NCBI RefSeq assembly: GCF_002266465.3
Contig: NZ_CP029427.2
Coordinates: forward strand, 2,668,501 to 2,732,500
DNA from: Bradyrhizobium symbiodeficiens
GTDB taxonomy: Bacteria; Pseudomonadota; Alphaproteobacteria; Rhizobiales; Xanthobacteraceae
Length of the DNA: 64,000 nucleotides
Direction: 5' to 3'
In this document: positions 30,936-39,318 of the stretch, piece after piece
Numbering within the stretch: position 1 is the first letter of the stretch
How the letters are laid out: every line of letters begins with the position of its first letter
Made by a program: the position numbers and the translations under genes
Notes under the pieces: model-generated
Databases searched by the model: none
What the model saw: only the letters and a program-made list of their open reading frames with translations
Told to the model about the DNA's origin: nothing

Positions 30936-33098
30936 TCAGGAGAACAGCAGCCGATCCTTGATCTTGTGCCCGACGGTGAAGTCGTCTTCGAACCACGCCT
31001 CTTCGCCCGGGCCCGGCGGCCGCGCCAGATGCAGCCTCTCGCCCTTGCTCTTGGCCTGCTTGACCGCGACCCGGAACGTGTAGTGGTCGAAGATGCTGAG
31101 CGCCTCGATCATGTAGGACACGGCGATGCGCCGGTCCTTGATGATCAGGAGATTTTCGCCGTTCTGGCGATCGGCGGGCTTGGAGAAATTGTACGATCCC
31201 AGATAGATCCGCGCTGTCGGCTTGTCGAAGTCGATCACGGTGAACTTGTGATGCATGCGCGTGCCGGTGCCGCCGGTCGGCTCCGACTTGAAGGGTTCCG
31301 GCACGTTGGCGCCAAGCTCGGCGGCGAACACTGGCGTGACGTTTCCGTTGGGGTCCTGCACGTCGATGCCGCCGACCTTCTTGTCGGATATGCCGTAGAC
31401 GAAGATATTGCTGTCCTTGGTGAGGTCTTCGATGGCGTCACGCACGGAGCCGCCCGTTTGGAATAGAAAGGCGAGCGAGTAGAGCAATGACGACGTCGTG
31501 CTCTTGAGGTCGGCCGCGATCTCGTCAAGCTTGGCGTTGGCGGCGCTGTGCGGAGAGAACGCCACCTTGGCATCGATGCCGGGAAGGCCGAGATCTCGCC
31601 AGTCGGCCGAGGGCGTTGCGCCGAAGCCTGCGGCGCTGTTGCTCCGGGCGACGTAGCTGTCGAATGCTTCGAAGGCGAGATCGACAGGCTTCTGGCCGGT
31701 CACCTCCAGGGCGTTGTTGGCCTGCACGTAGAAGCCGCGCCAGGACAGGTTGGTCGATCCGAACACCACCTTCTTCACGGTCGGCCCGTTCACCGCGATC
31801 GTCTTGTTGTGCTGCAGATTGCCCATATGCTGGCGCAGCACGTTTTGACGCCCGGCCGAGGCGACCAGCCGTCTCTCCGCAGCAGTCTCCGCTGAATCGC
31901 TGTCGCCGTGCGCGTCGCTGTCGTCGATGATGATCTTGAGCGACGGTCCAAGCTGGACGAGACGGTCGAGGATTTCAGGCAGATTGAGGTCGTAGGCGAC
32001 GACGCGGACCTCGGCATGGTCGGCGATCGCCTCGTCGAGGGTTTGCAGGATCGCGCCGCGCGCCTCAAATCCCATCCAGGCCAGCGCGGCCTGCGTGTCG
32101 GGATGCGTCGGCTTGAAGTCGAGCCCCCTCGCGGCAAGCGGCGCCACCAGCGTGTTGATCGGGCCATGCGCCAGATAGCGATCGACGAAGGCCTGCGACG
32201 AGACGAAGCCGCGGGTGAAGGTGACATTGGCGATGCCGGGATAGGTCTCGCGCGCGAGCTGGATCGGCGCCTGCTGCGGCTCGCCCTTGCTGAGGGCGCC
32301 CTGCGCATCCATGAACATCGGCGTGACGCGATAGATGAAGTCGCCGACGAGTTCGGCGTTACGTGGGAAATGCACCCAACGGAATTTCTGGATCGGCGAT
32401 TGCAGGGTCGAAAGCTTTTGGGGATTGACGTTGCCCGAGGCGTCGAGAAAGCCAAGCCGGTTGTTCAACGCAAAGAACGTGCTGCCGCCGGGCTCCTGGT
32501 ACTCGATCGCGAAGCCGACGAAATTCGCCGGCGGCTGGCCGGCCTTCCAGTTCATCGCAACCAGCGTCATGCCGTCGCCGCGATGCAGTTTCAGCGAAAA
32601 CGGCGCATTGGCGTTGGTGCCAACGACCTGGAAGCCCGACGCGCCCGGGGGTGGATTCGACGGGGTGGGCGGTGTCACTGCCGGCGTGGAAACGGCCGGC
32701 GGCGTCGTGGCTGGCGGCTTGGTCGACGTGCCCGCCTTCTTCGCGGGCTTGCCCGTGCCGGTCTCCTTCGTCTTGGACGCGCCGGTCTTGCTCTTCTTCG
32801 TAGTCTTGCTCTTCTTCGCCTTGGCGGCTTTCTTATTCGCCTTGGACTTGCTTACCTTCTTGCGCGCCTTTGATTTGGCGGTCTTTGATTTGGCAGTCTT
32901 GGACTTCGCAGTCTTGGCCGATTTGGATTTCTTGGCCGACTTAGACTTCTTCTTGGCTGGTTTGGATTTGGCGGCGGTCCTTTTTGCCTTGGCTTTCGTC
33001 TTGGCTTTCGTCTTGGCTTTTGCCTTGGCCTTCGATTTCGACGTCTTTGCTTTGGAGTTGGTCTTCTTGGCAGACTTGGTGACTTTCCGGGCGGCCAT
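30936..33098 (-). CDS. Phospholipase-D-fold protein with histone-H1-like lysine-rich tail
   Basis: A 720-aa protein. Residues 1-121 are almost only Lys, Ala, Ser and Thr in SKAK/TKAK-type repeats, like bacterial histone-H1-like tails. Residues about 127-152 are Pro/Thr-rich, and about 153-285 look like a beta-sandwich. The rest is a PLD-family domain with two HKD motifs. The second (HHKFTVID, His616, Lys618, Asp623, followed by GSYNFS) is intact. The first (HNKTIAVN, His430, Lys432) has Asn437 in place of Asp and is followed by GSTNLS. There is no clear signal peptide. It could be a nuclease or phosphodiesterase held on DNA by the tail. Substrate unknown. Confidence 0.8.
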   Translation of the reverse strand: MAARKVTKSAKKTNSKAKTSKSKAKAKAKTKAKTKAKAKRTAAKSKPAKKKSKSAKKSKSAKTAKSKTAKSKTAKSKARKKVSKSKANKKAAKAKKSKTTKKSKTGASKTKETGTGKPAKKAGTSTKPPATTPPAVSTPAVTPPTPSNPPPGASGFQVVGTNANAPFSLKLHRGDGMTLVAMNWKAGQPPANFVGFAIEYQEPGGSTFFALNNRLGFLDASGNVNPQKLSTLQSPIQKFRWVHFPRNAELVGDFIYRVTPMFMDAQGALSKGEPQQAPIQLARETYPGIANVTFTRGFVSSQAFVDRYLAHGPINTLVAPLAARGLDFKPTHPDTQAALAWMGFEARGAILQTLDEAIADHAEVRVVAYDLNLPEILDRLVQLGPSLKIIIDDSDAHGDSDSAETAAERRLVASAGRQNVLRQHMGNLQHNKTIAVNGPTVKKVVFGSTNLSWRGFYVQANNALEVTGQKPVDLAFEAFDSYVARSNSAAGFGATPSADWRDLGLPGIDAKVAFSPHSAANAKLDEIAADLKSTTSSLLYSLAFLFQTGGSVRDAIEDLTKDSNIFVYGISDKKVGGIDVQDPNGNVTPVFAAELGANVPEPFKSEPTGGTGTRMHHKFTVIDFDKPTARIYLGSYNFSKPADRQNGENLLIIKDRRIAVSYMIEALSIFDHYTFRVAVKQAKSKGERLHLARPPGPGEEAWFEDDFTVGHKIKDRLLFS

Positions 33099-33271
33099 GG
33101 ACGCATCCTCCGAATATCAACGTTGGCCGGCATCGGCGTGCCGGTGCCGGCGATGGAATGATGATCGAGTCGAAAGACCAGAAATCCAAATGCTCGCGCC
33201 AAGATTGTATCACGGGCCGACCGAACCGAGAATAGCTGGCGGTCTCGATTTGTTACGGTGCAGGGGCAGTG

Positions 33272-34678
33272 TCACCCGATCCGGTTCAGGCCATTACGGA
33301 TCGTCGAGAAGATGCCGCCGATGTCCTTGCGCAAGGCATCGAGCGCGTTGAAATTGTCGAAGACGCGGGCGAGGCGGTCTTCGACCTCGCGCTTGCTTTG
33401 GGTCAGCGCGTCGACGCGTGAGGCGAGGGTGACGTCGCCGTTCGCCTCGATCTCGCCGACGGTCCTGGCGAGGAGATCGCGGGTGGTGCCGACCTCCGCG
33501 ATCAGGGCTTCGATTCCGAACACCGGTGCCTTCAACGGGACGAGGTCGGCCTGCGATTTCGACAGCTCCGCCTTGAAGGCGTTCAGCGTCGCCAGCGTCT
33601 CCTGCAGAGCGCCGAGGCGCTGGCGCGACTGCAGGACGAACTCGTTCAGCGCGTTCTGGCGGTCGGTGAGGGTCTTGCCGTCGGCGTCCGTCTCGACATC
33701 GGCGAGGGAGCGTTCGAGCTGGGCCTGGCGCTGGCCGAGTTCCTCGAAGTCGAGCCTGATAGCCTTCAGGATGTTGAAGCTGTCGTCGATGCGGGCGAGG
33801 CGTTGCTCGATCTCGATCTTGTTCTTCGACAGCGTCTCGACGCGGGCGGGAAGCGGCGTCTCGCCGCCGGTCTCGAGCTCGTCGATGGTCTTGGCCAGGC
33901 GGTCATGGCTGAGGCTGAGCTCGCCGATCAGGGCGTTGATGCCGGCGTCGCTCGACCGCAAAGGCACGAGCTCGGCGTGGGATTTGGCGAGGTCTTCCTT
34001 GTACTGGTTGAGGGTCGCAAACGTCTCCTGCACCGCGCTCACCCGACCCAGAAGCGCCGCCACGTCGCGCGCGATGTCCCTCTGCCGGTCAGCGAGATTG
34101 TTCTTGCGGTCGTCGGTCTCGAGGTCGTGCAGGGAGCGTTCGAGCTGGTTCTGACGGTCGCGGATTTCGGTGAAGACCGGCTCGACCGCGCGACGCTGGT
34201 CGGCGACCTTGCCGACCATCTCACGCAACGCCTGTTGGCGGCGGCGGATTTCGGCGAGCTGGTCGTGCATGTCGGTGGACTGGTTGCGGCCCTGCTGGAG
34301 CAGCGCGCGCTGCTCGGTCTCGCCGAGCTTGTCATGCAGCGCGGAGACCGCCTCCCGGGGATCGCTCTCGATCAGATGCTGGACGGTGGCGTCGAGATGG
34401 TTCTGCAGGGCGTGGGCGACGACGGCGTCCTCGCGGGTTTTCTTGAGGCGGTCGCGGAGCGTCTTCAGGCTGCGGTCCTGGCGTGACAGCCGCCAGGCGG
34501 AAGCGCCGATCAGGGCCAGCGCAAGAGCTGGGATCACCCCGGTCGCGATGCGTTGCGGCACCGGCAGGCTCGCGAACCAGGCGGGCAGGTGACTGATGTC
34601 GTAACCGAGCGCCTGCTGGGCGAAGACCGCGACGACGGCTAGCAGGCCGAACCAGGCAACCAGAAAGAACAGCCACAT
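33272..34678 (-). CDS. Membrane-anchored coiled-coil protein with internal duplication
   Basis: A 468-aa protein. Two membrane helices lie at about residues 2-20 (WLFFLVAWFGLLAVVAVF) and 41-62. The remainder is charged, heptad-like coiled coil. Two units of about 142 residues repeat in tandem: the first begins LERSLHDLETD at residue 179 and the second LERSLADVETD at 321. Each continues with TLN-YK/AFK, KSH/KSQ-A-LVPL and ID/IE-EL patterns. The ATG at 34678 is preceded by GAGGA; the upstream frame extension is not used. Function is unknown. The layout resembles envelope tethers or RmuC-type coiled-coil proteins without the nuclease domain. Confidence 0.78.
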   Translation of the reverse strand: MWLFFLVAWFGLLAVVAVFAQQALGYDISHLPAWFASLPVPQRIATGVIPALALALIGASAWRLSRQDRSLKTLRDRLKKTREDAVVAHALQNHLDATVQHLIESDPREAVSALHDKLGETEQRALLQQGRNQSTDMHDQLAEIRRRQQALREMVGKVADQRRAVEPVFTEIRDRQNQLERSLHDLETDDRKNNLADRQRDIARDVAALLGRVSAVQETFATLNQYKEDLAKSHAELVPLRSSDAGINALIGELSLSHDRLAKTIDELETGGETPLPARVETLSKNKIEIEQRLARIDDSFNILKAIRLDFEELGQRQAQLERSLADVETDADGKTLTDRQNALNEFVLQSRQRLGALQETLATLNAFKAELSKSQADLVPLKAPVFGIEALIAEVGTTRDLLARTVGEIEANGDVTLASRVDALTQSKREVEDRLARVFDNFNALDALRKDIGGIFSTIRNGLNRIG

Positions 34679-34937
34679 CGTGAATTCCTCACGCCGGCAC
34701 AATCTCGCCATAGTTGCTATTGGAGAGCGGAACCGAGATCAAGGGGCGCGTCGGCCGCACGGCGTTTACCGCACGATCCACAACGGGCTCGCGCAGGGCG
34801 TGCGGGCGGGGCGCCGGGCCCGCTTCACCAGCGACGGGCTAGGCGGCCAAATGCGAGGCGGCGCGTGCGCGTCCAATTCGGCGGGTTCCGACCGGGGCCA
34901 ACACCAGGGCCAACGGCAATCGGCGGCCCGCTTCGGG

Positions 34938-35057
34938 CTATCGTTTCCCGAGGAAATTCGACCGCATCTTGTCGGCGAGCCAGACCACGAATATCGCAAC
35001 GAATGAGAGAGCGGAGTACAGGGCCGTCCAATAAAGTGCGTTGGTGGCATTCGTCAT
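34938..35057 (-). CDS. Single-span membrane peptide, 39 aa
   Basis: ATG at 35057 with GGGAGG six bases upstream, a strong ribosome binding site. The peptide MTNATNALYWTALYSALSFV begins a single hydrophobic helix continuing through AIFVVWLADKM and ends in a basic tail (RSNFLGKR). The topology is probably N-out or hairpin-free with a cytoplasmic basic end. Function is unknown. The small size and lone position, about 260 bp from the coiled-coil gene, make it easy to miss. A longer in-frame extension to 35180 lacks protein character. Confidence 0.6.
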   Translation of the reverse strand: MTNATNALYWTALYSALSFVAIFVVWLADKMRSNFLGKR

Positions 35058-35220
35058 GGCGTCCTCCCTTGCAATAGACATCGGTCTCTTGACAGGGAAG
35101 GATAGCGACAGCAGCGATAGCCGAACTTGCGGCGGATCAATATTACTGCGCTGCAGCGCGGATTTCCGGCGAGCCGTCATTTCAGGCTTTCGGTGTTGCG
35201 ACCCGGAATGACAGCGAGAG

Positions 35221-36006
35221 CTACAGCCGAAACTCGTTGGTGAGCTCGCCGATGCCGTCGATCGCGACGGTCACCGTGTTGACCTGCTCCTTCATCACGC
35301 CGACGCCGACCGAGGTGCCGACGGCGATGAGGTCGCCGGGCAGCAGGGTCATGTCGTGGGAGATTTTGCTGACCAGCTCCTGTGCTGAGAAGATCATGTC
35401 GGAGATCGGATAGTTCTGTCGCTCCGCGCCGTTGAGGATGGTGCGGACCACCAGCTTTGCCGGATCGAGGCCGGTGGCGATGACCGGGCCGAACGGGCCG
35501 TAATCGTCGATGCCCTTGGCGCGGGCCCATTGCGGGAAGGTGGGGTCGCTGGTCAGGATGTCGTTGGCGGTGATGTCGTTGACGCAGGTGTAGCCGAAGA
35601 TGCAGCCGTGTGCCTCGGCCGGTGACACGCGGGCGCAGGTCTTGCCGATGACGATGCCGAGCTCGCCTTCATAGGTGGTCTTGCCGTCGTAATAAGAGGG
35701 GCGGCGGATCACGGCGCCGGGCGTCGTGATGCTGGTGGTGGCCTTGAGCAGATAGAGCGGCTCCGGCGGCTCGGGCTGGTTCAGCCTGGCCGCGAGCGCG
35801 TGGAAATTGTTCCAGAGCGCGACGATCTTGCTGGGCGCGCAGGGCGCCAGCAGCTCGACCTCCGACAGCGCCAGACTCTTGCCGGTCGCGACGTTGCGAC
35901 CGAACATCTCGCCCTCGTGCACGCTGATGCCCGATGAGCTCAGCGTTCCGAAGCCGGTCGCTCCGTTGTTCCGGAAGCGCAGCCATTGCTTCGTCTCGAC
36001 AGCCAT
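35221..36006 (-). CDS. Fumarylacetoacetate hydrolase-family protein
   Basis: A 261-aa FAH-superfamily member. The metal-site pattern is YEGELGIVIGK, with acidic ligands and a later conserved Asp-containing stretch (GYTCVNDITAND). Family members hydrolyse or decarboxylate beta-diketo or 2-oxo acids. The ATG at 36006 overlaps the stop of the ketopantoate-reductase-like gene (TGATG), so the two are translationally coupled. It may act on a small dicarboxylic or oxo acid related to the oxalate genes upstream. That is inferred from context only. Confidence 0.88.
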   Translation of the reverse strand: MAVETKQWLRFRNNGATGFGTLSSSGISVHEGEMFGRNVATGKSLALSEVELLAPCAPSKIVALWNNFHALAARLNQPEPPEPLYLLKATTSITTPGAVIRRPSYYDGKTTYEGELGIVIGKTCARVSPAEAHGCIFGYTCVNDITANDILTSDPTFPQWARAKGIDDYGPFGPVIATGLDPAKLVVRTILNGAERQNYPISDMIFSAQELVSKISHDMTLLPGDLIAVGTSVGVGVMKEQVNTVTVAIDGIGELTNEFRL

Positions 36007-37025
36007 CACGCCACCGCCAGTGCGCGGGGATCGCTGGGTGTCGAGACGCCGTCATAGAGCCCGGCGATGCGGGCGCGCTGGGTCACCATCGCCAGCACGG
36101 AGTCGAGCGCGGGCGTGGCGATGCCGGTCAGCCGGCCCATCTCCTGCACCACGGTGACGAGCGGGTCGATCTCCATCGGCCGGCCGCGCTCGAGATCCTG
36201 CAGCATCGAGGTCTTGTGCGCGCCGACCTTGCGGGCGCCCTCGATCCGGCGCTCGACGTCGACGCGGAATTTGACGCCGAAGGTTTCGGCGATCGCTTGC
36301 GTCTCCACCATGATCGCGCGTGACAGCGCGCGCGTGGACGGATCGGTGCAGATCACGTCGAGCGTCGCATGGGTCAGCGCGCTGATCGGATTGAAGCAGA
36401 CATTGCCCCACAGCTTGAGCCAGATCTCGTCGCGGATGCGGTCGAGCACCGGCGCCTTCAGCCCGGCCGCGACGAACAGGTCGGCGAGGCGCTGCACGTC
36501 CGCGGTGACCTCGCCGGAGGGCTCGCCGAGCGGGAAATTGTTGCCGTAGACGTGGCGGATCAAGCCGGGCGCCTCGATCTCGGTGGCGGGATAGACGATG
36601 CAGCCGATGGCGCGCTCGGCGCCGATCTCGCGCCATTGCCGCCCGCCTGGGTCGATGCTCTCCAGCGTCGAATTCTCGTATTGGCCGCCATGCTTGTAGA
36701 AGTACCAATAGGGGATGCCGTTGACGGCGGTGACGATGCGGGTGTGGGGCCCGAGCAGCGGCTGCATCCTCTCGATCACGCCGGTGATCGAATGCGCCTT
36801 CAGCGTGATGATGATGAAGTCCTGCACGCCGAGCTCGGCGGGATCGTCGGTGCAGCGCGGATGCACGGTGTGCGTCTCCCCGCCCGCGAGCAGCGTCAAG
36901 CCGTGCTGGCGCATGGCGGCAAGATGCGCGCCGCGTGCGATGAGGTTGACATCGGCGCCGGCGCGCGCAAGCTGAACCCCGAGATACCCGCCGATCGCGC
37001 CGGCGCCGTAGATGCAGATCTTCAT
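36006..37025 (-). CDS. Ketopantoate reductase-like (PanE/ApbA family) oxidoreductase
   Basis: The N-terminal NADPH-binding Rossmann motif GAGAIGGYLGVQLA is followed by the family sequence KAHSITGVIERM and a C-terminal helical domain with LKLWGNVCFNPISALT. At 339 aa it is slightly longer than typical PanE. It is placed in a coupled pair with the FAH-family gene rather than with pantothenate genes. It may therefore reduce another 2-oxo acid, for example a glyoxylate-like compound, but nothing in the sequence fixes the substrate. The ATG is at 37025. Confidence 0.85.
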   Translation of the reverse strand: MKICIYGAGAIGGYLGVQLARAGADVNLIARGAHLAAMRQHGLTLLAGGETHTVHPRCTDDPAELGVQDFIIITLKAHSITGVIERMQPLLGPHTRIVTAVNGIPYWYFYKHGGQYENSTLESIDPGGRQWREIGAERAIGCIVYPATEIEAPGLIRHVYGNNFPLGEPSGEVTADVQRLADLFVAAGLKAPVLDRIRDEIWLKLWGNVCFNPISALTHATLDVICTDPSTRALSRAIMVETQAIAETFGVKFRVDVERRIEGARKVGAHKTSMLQDLERGRPMEIDPLVTVVQEMGRLTGIATPALDSVLAMVTQRARIAGLYDGVSTPSDPRALAVA

Positions 37026-37068
37026 GAAATCCTCGCGGGTGACCGGAATTTTGGACGAAAGATCCGGT

Positions 37069-37092
37069 CCGGCTCGGAAGGATCCGAGCCGG
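37069..37092 (-). terminator. Strong hairpin between CBS gene and ketopantoate-reductase-like gene
   Basis: A perfect 10-bp stem, CCGGCTCGGA with TCCGAGCCGG, encloses a 4-base loop. It sits in the 99-bp gap after the CBS gene on the minus strand. Only a short T stretch (ATCTTTCG) follows on that strand. It may act as a weak terminator or attenuator and not a full stop. Read-through would put the two downstream genes under the operator at 37587. Confidence 0.45.
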
Positions 37093-37124
37093 GGCCGGTA
37101 GTCACAGGGGAAGGGTCGTATCGC

Positions 37125-37553
37125 TTAGGCGGCGGCTTGCGGCTTGCCGTTGATGGCTTCGTCCATGGCAGCAGCGATGTCGCGCATGCTGATGACGGAG
37201 ACGAGGCTGTAATTGTCGATGACAGGCAAATGGCGGATGTGATGCCGGTTCATCGAATGGCGGACCTGCTCGATCGTGTCGATCGAGCTGCAGGACACCA
37301 GCTGCTGCACCGAGACCAGCTGCGAGACCTTGACGTTGACGGCGTTCGCGCCGTGCTCGGCAACGGCGCGCACCACGTCGCGCTCGGTGAACATGCCGAC
37401 CGCGGTATTACCCTCGGAGCGGACCACGTCCTTGACCACGAGAGCGCTGATGTTGTTGGCGCGCATCAGCTTGGCGGCGATACCCACCGTTTCGTTCATC
37501 CGTACCGTGACGACGCGTGGCGTCTTCTTGCGCAGAATGTCTCCGACCAGCAT
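37125..37553 (-). CDS. Two-CBS-domain protein in the oxalate regulon
   Basis: A 142-aa stand-alone CBS pair (Bateman module). CBS1 runs from VVTVRMNETVGIAAKLM to GMFTERDVVRAVAE, and CBS2 contains HHIRHLPVIDNYSLVSVISMRDI. Such modules bind adenosine nucleotides (AMP, ATP or S-adenosylmethionine) and regulate a partner. The ATG at 37553 is preceded by GGGAGG. The palindrome TGGTAT-N5-ATACCA lies 34 bp upstream of the start. It is followed after 99 bp by the ketopantoate-reductase/FAH pair. It might sense energy charge during oxalate growth; this is inferred from the shared operator. Confidence 0.88.
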   Translation of the reverse strand: MLVGDILRKKTPRVVTVRMNETVGIAAKLMRANNISALVVKDVVRSEGNTAVGMFTERDVVRAVAEHGANAVNVKVSQLVSVQQLVSCSSIDTIEQVRHSMNRHHIRHLPVIDNYSLVSVISMRDIAAAMDEAINGKPQAAA

Positions 37554-37586
37554 TGCAACCTCCCTGGGTGAATGTTGGAGCAAGTG

Positions 37587-37603
37587 TGGTATACATAATA
37601 CCA
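37587..37603. promoter_or_regulatory. Operator TGGTAT-ACATA-ATACCA upstream of CBS gene
   Basis: A 17-bp palindrome with perfect 6-bp arms, 34 bp upstream of the CBS-protein start. On the minus strand TTGACG (37611-37606) lies 2 bp before it, and CACACT falls 17 bp after as a possible -10. The operator thus fills the promoter spacer. It is one of seven sites of the same design in the oxalate region. Confidence 0.75.
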
Positions 37604-37686
37604 ATCGTCAAGCGCTGGTTTGGGTGATCCGAAAAATCTTGCGACAGCAATACTGACGTTGCCGGATGCGCGAGGGCGAAGGAGCC

Positions 37687-37715
37687 AAAGAAAAAGGGGC
37701 GCATCGCTGCGCCCC
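37687..37715 (-). terminator. Rho-independent terminator of the first OxlT-like gene
   Basis: On the minus strand an 8-bp stem GGGGCGCA/TGCGCCCC with loop GCGA is followed by TTTTTCTTT. It begins about 29 bp after the stop codon of the carrier gene at 37744. It prevents read-through into the CBS promoter. Confidence 0.88.
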
Positions 37716-37743
37716 TTCCGTCCGATCCGATGGCGCGTGGTCG

Positions 37744-39066
37744 CTACGCCGTCTCGGTCTTGGCGTTCGTCGTTGCAGTATTCGCGCTCTCGGCTTCCTT
37801 GCCCAGGATGAAGGAGCGGCGCAGCGGCTTGATCACGAACAGCGCCATCAGCGCCGCCGTCGCATTCAGCGCCACGGCCACCACGAACACGGCCTTCCAG
37901 CCATAGGCGGTCGAGATGACGCTCGCGAGCGGCACCAGCAGCGAAGCGGTGCCCTTCGCGGTGTAGAGCATGCCGTTGTTGGTGGTCGCGAATTTCGAGC
38001 CGAAGGTGTCGCCGCAGGTCGCCGGGAACAGCGAGTAGATCTCGCCGAAGACGCCGAAATACACCGCGGTCGCGAGCACGAACACGACCGGGACGTGACC
38101 GTAGGCCGACAGCGCCAACAGCATGAGGGCTGCGGTGCCGAAGGCGATGAACATCGTGTTCTCGCGGCCGATCGTGTCGGACACGAAGCCGAAGAACGGG
38201 CGACCGAAGCCGTCGAAGATGCGGTCGAGCGAGATCGCGAACGTCAACGCCGCCATCTGGAAGCCCGCGAGCGTAACAGGCGTGTCGGCGATCTTGAAGT
38301 CGTGCGCGATCGGCGCGATCTGCGCCGCGGTCATCAGACCGCCGGAGGCGACCATGACGAAGACGAGGTACATCACCCAGAAAATAGGGGCGCGCAGCAC
38401 CTGCGGCGGCGTGAAGTCGATCTTGGTCTGCGGCAGATTGAGCTGCTTCTTCTTCGGCGGGATCGAGATTCGCGGCGGTTGGATGAAGAAGGCGAGCACG
38501 AACACGATCACGCCCTGGCCGATGCCGAAGCTCAGGAAGGCGTGCTGGTAGCCGCTCGATGCGATCATGTTGGCGATCGGCACCACCGTGATTGCGGCGC
38601 CGGCGCCGAAGCCGGCGGCGGTTGCGCCGGCGGCGAGGCCGCGGCGATCGGGAAACCATTTGAGCGCGTTGCCGACGCAGGTGCCGTACACCGCGCCCGC
38701 ACCGATGCCGCCGATGACGGCCGCCGTGTAGAGCAGGGGAAGGCTGTCGGCGTAGGAATTGAGAATCCAGGACAGCGCGATCATCACGCCGCCGAACATG
38801 ACGACGATGCGCGGGCCGTACTTGTCGACGAACCAGGCCTCGACCGGCACCAGCCAGGTCTCGGTGACGACGAAGATGGTGAAGGCGAGCTGGATCGCGG
38901 CTCGGCCCCAATGGTGGGCGTGATCGATCGGATCGACGAACAGCGTCCAGCCATATTGCAGGTTGGCGATCATCGCCATGCAGACGATGCCCATGGCGAG
39001 TTGGAGCCAACGGAAACCTGTGCGAAGAGGCGCGGCCGTGACGGCGCCATCCGTGCTGGAAATCAT
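37744..39066 (-). CDS. oxlT: OxlT-like MFS carrier (oxalate/formate exchange), copy 1
   Basis: A 440-aa major facilitator with 12 membrane helices and the OxlT-family pattern. GYGWTLFV-type helix 1 (LQYGWTLFVDPI), VDKYGPR, TCVGNALKWFPDRRGLAAG, GRPFFGFVSDTIGRENTMF and YTAKGTASLLVPLAS are all present. The Arg before PFFG and the Lys in AKGTA correspond to the substrate-binding Arg/Lys pair of OxlT. It probably imports oxalate in exchange for formate. The ATG at 39066 has GGGAGG upstream. It is monocistronic, with its own operator (39168) and terminator (37687). Exact substrate is inferred from family and context. Confidence 0.85.
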   Translation of the reverse strand: MISSTDGAVTAAPLRTGFRWLQLAMGIVCMAMIANLQYGWTLFVDPIDHAHHWGRAAIQLAFTIFVVTETWLVPVEAWFVDKYGPRIVVMFGGVMIALSWILNSYADSLPLLYTAAVIGGIGAGAVYGTCVGNALKWFPDRRGLAAGATAAGFGAGAAITVVPIANMIASSGYQHAFLSFGIGQGVIVFVLAFFIQPPRISIPPKKKQLNLPQTKIDFTPPQVLRAPIFWVMYLVFVMVASGGLMTAAQIAPIAHDFKIADTPVTLAGFQMAALTFAISLDRIFDGFGRPFFGFVSDTIGRENTMFIAFGTAALMLLALSAYGHVPVVFVLATAVYFGVFGEIYSLFPATCGDTFGSKFATTNNGMLYTAKGTASLLVPLASVISTAYGWKAVFVVAVALNATAALMALFVIKPLRRSFILGKEAESANTATTNAKTETA

Positions 39067-39167
39067 CAAGAACCTCCCAACGCGCCTGATTGAATGCGAC
39101 GTGGGATAGCAAGATGACCCAGTGTCGCAAATATTGTGTCTTATCGTCGCAAGCGCTTCGCGGAGCT

Positions 39168-39184
39168 TGGTATACCATATTCCA
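39168..39184. promoter_or_regulatory. Operator TGGTAT-ACCAT-ATTCCA upstream of first OxlT-like gene
   Basis: A 17-bp palindrome with one arm mismatch, about 102 bp upstream of the carrier start. On the minus strand TTGATT (39192-39187) precedes it by 2 bp, and CAAGCT lies 17 bp downstream as a possible -10. It shares geometry and sequence with the other oxalate-region operators. Confidence 0.7.
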
Positions 39185-39255
39185 GAAATCAAGCCCTAAC
39201 TGCGGCGGATTGTCACAAATCTACGGTTCCATATCCTTGGGCAGGCCGGGACTCG

Positions 39256-39288
39256 CCAAACGAAAACGCCCGGCCGCGAGGCCGGGCG
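39256..39288 (-). terminator. Rho-independent terminator of the second OxlT-like gene
   Basis: On the minus strand a 9-bp stem CGCCCGGCC/GGCCGGGCG with a 4-base loop is followed by TTTTCGTTT. It begins about 31 bp after the stop codon of the carrier gene at 39319. It separates that gene from the promoter of the first carrier. Confidence 0.88.
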
Positions 39289-39318
39289 TCTGCTCGGTGA
39301 AGAGCTATGGGAAGCGCG

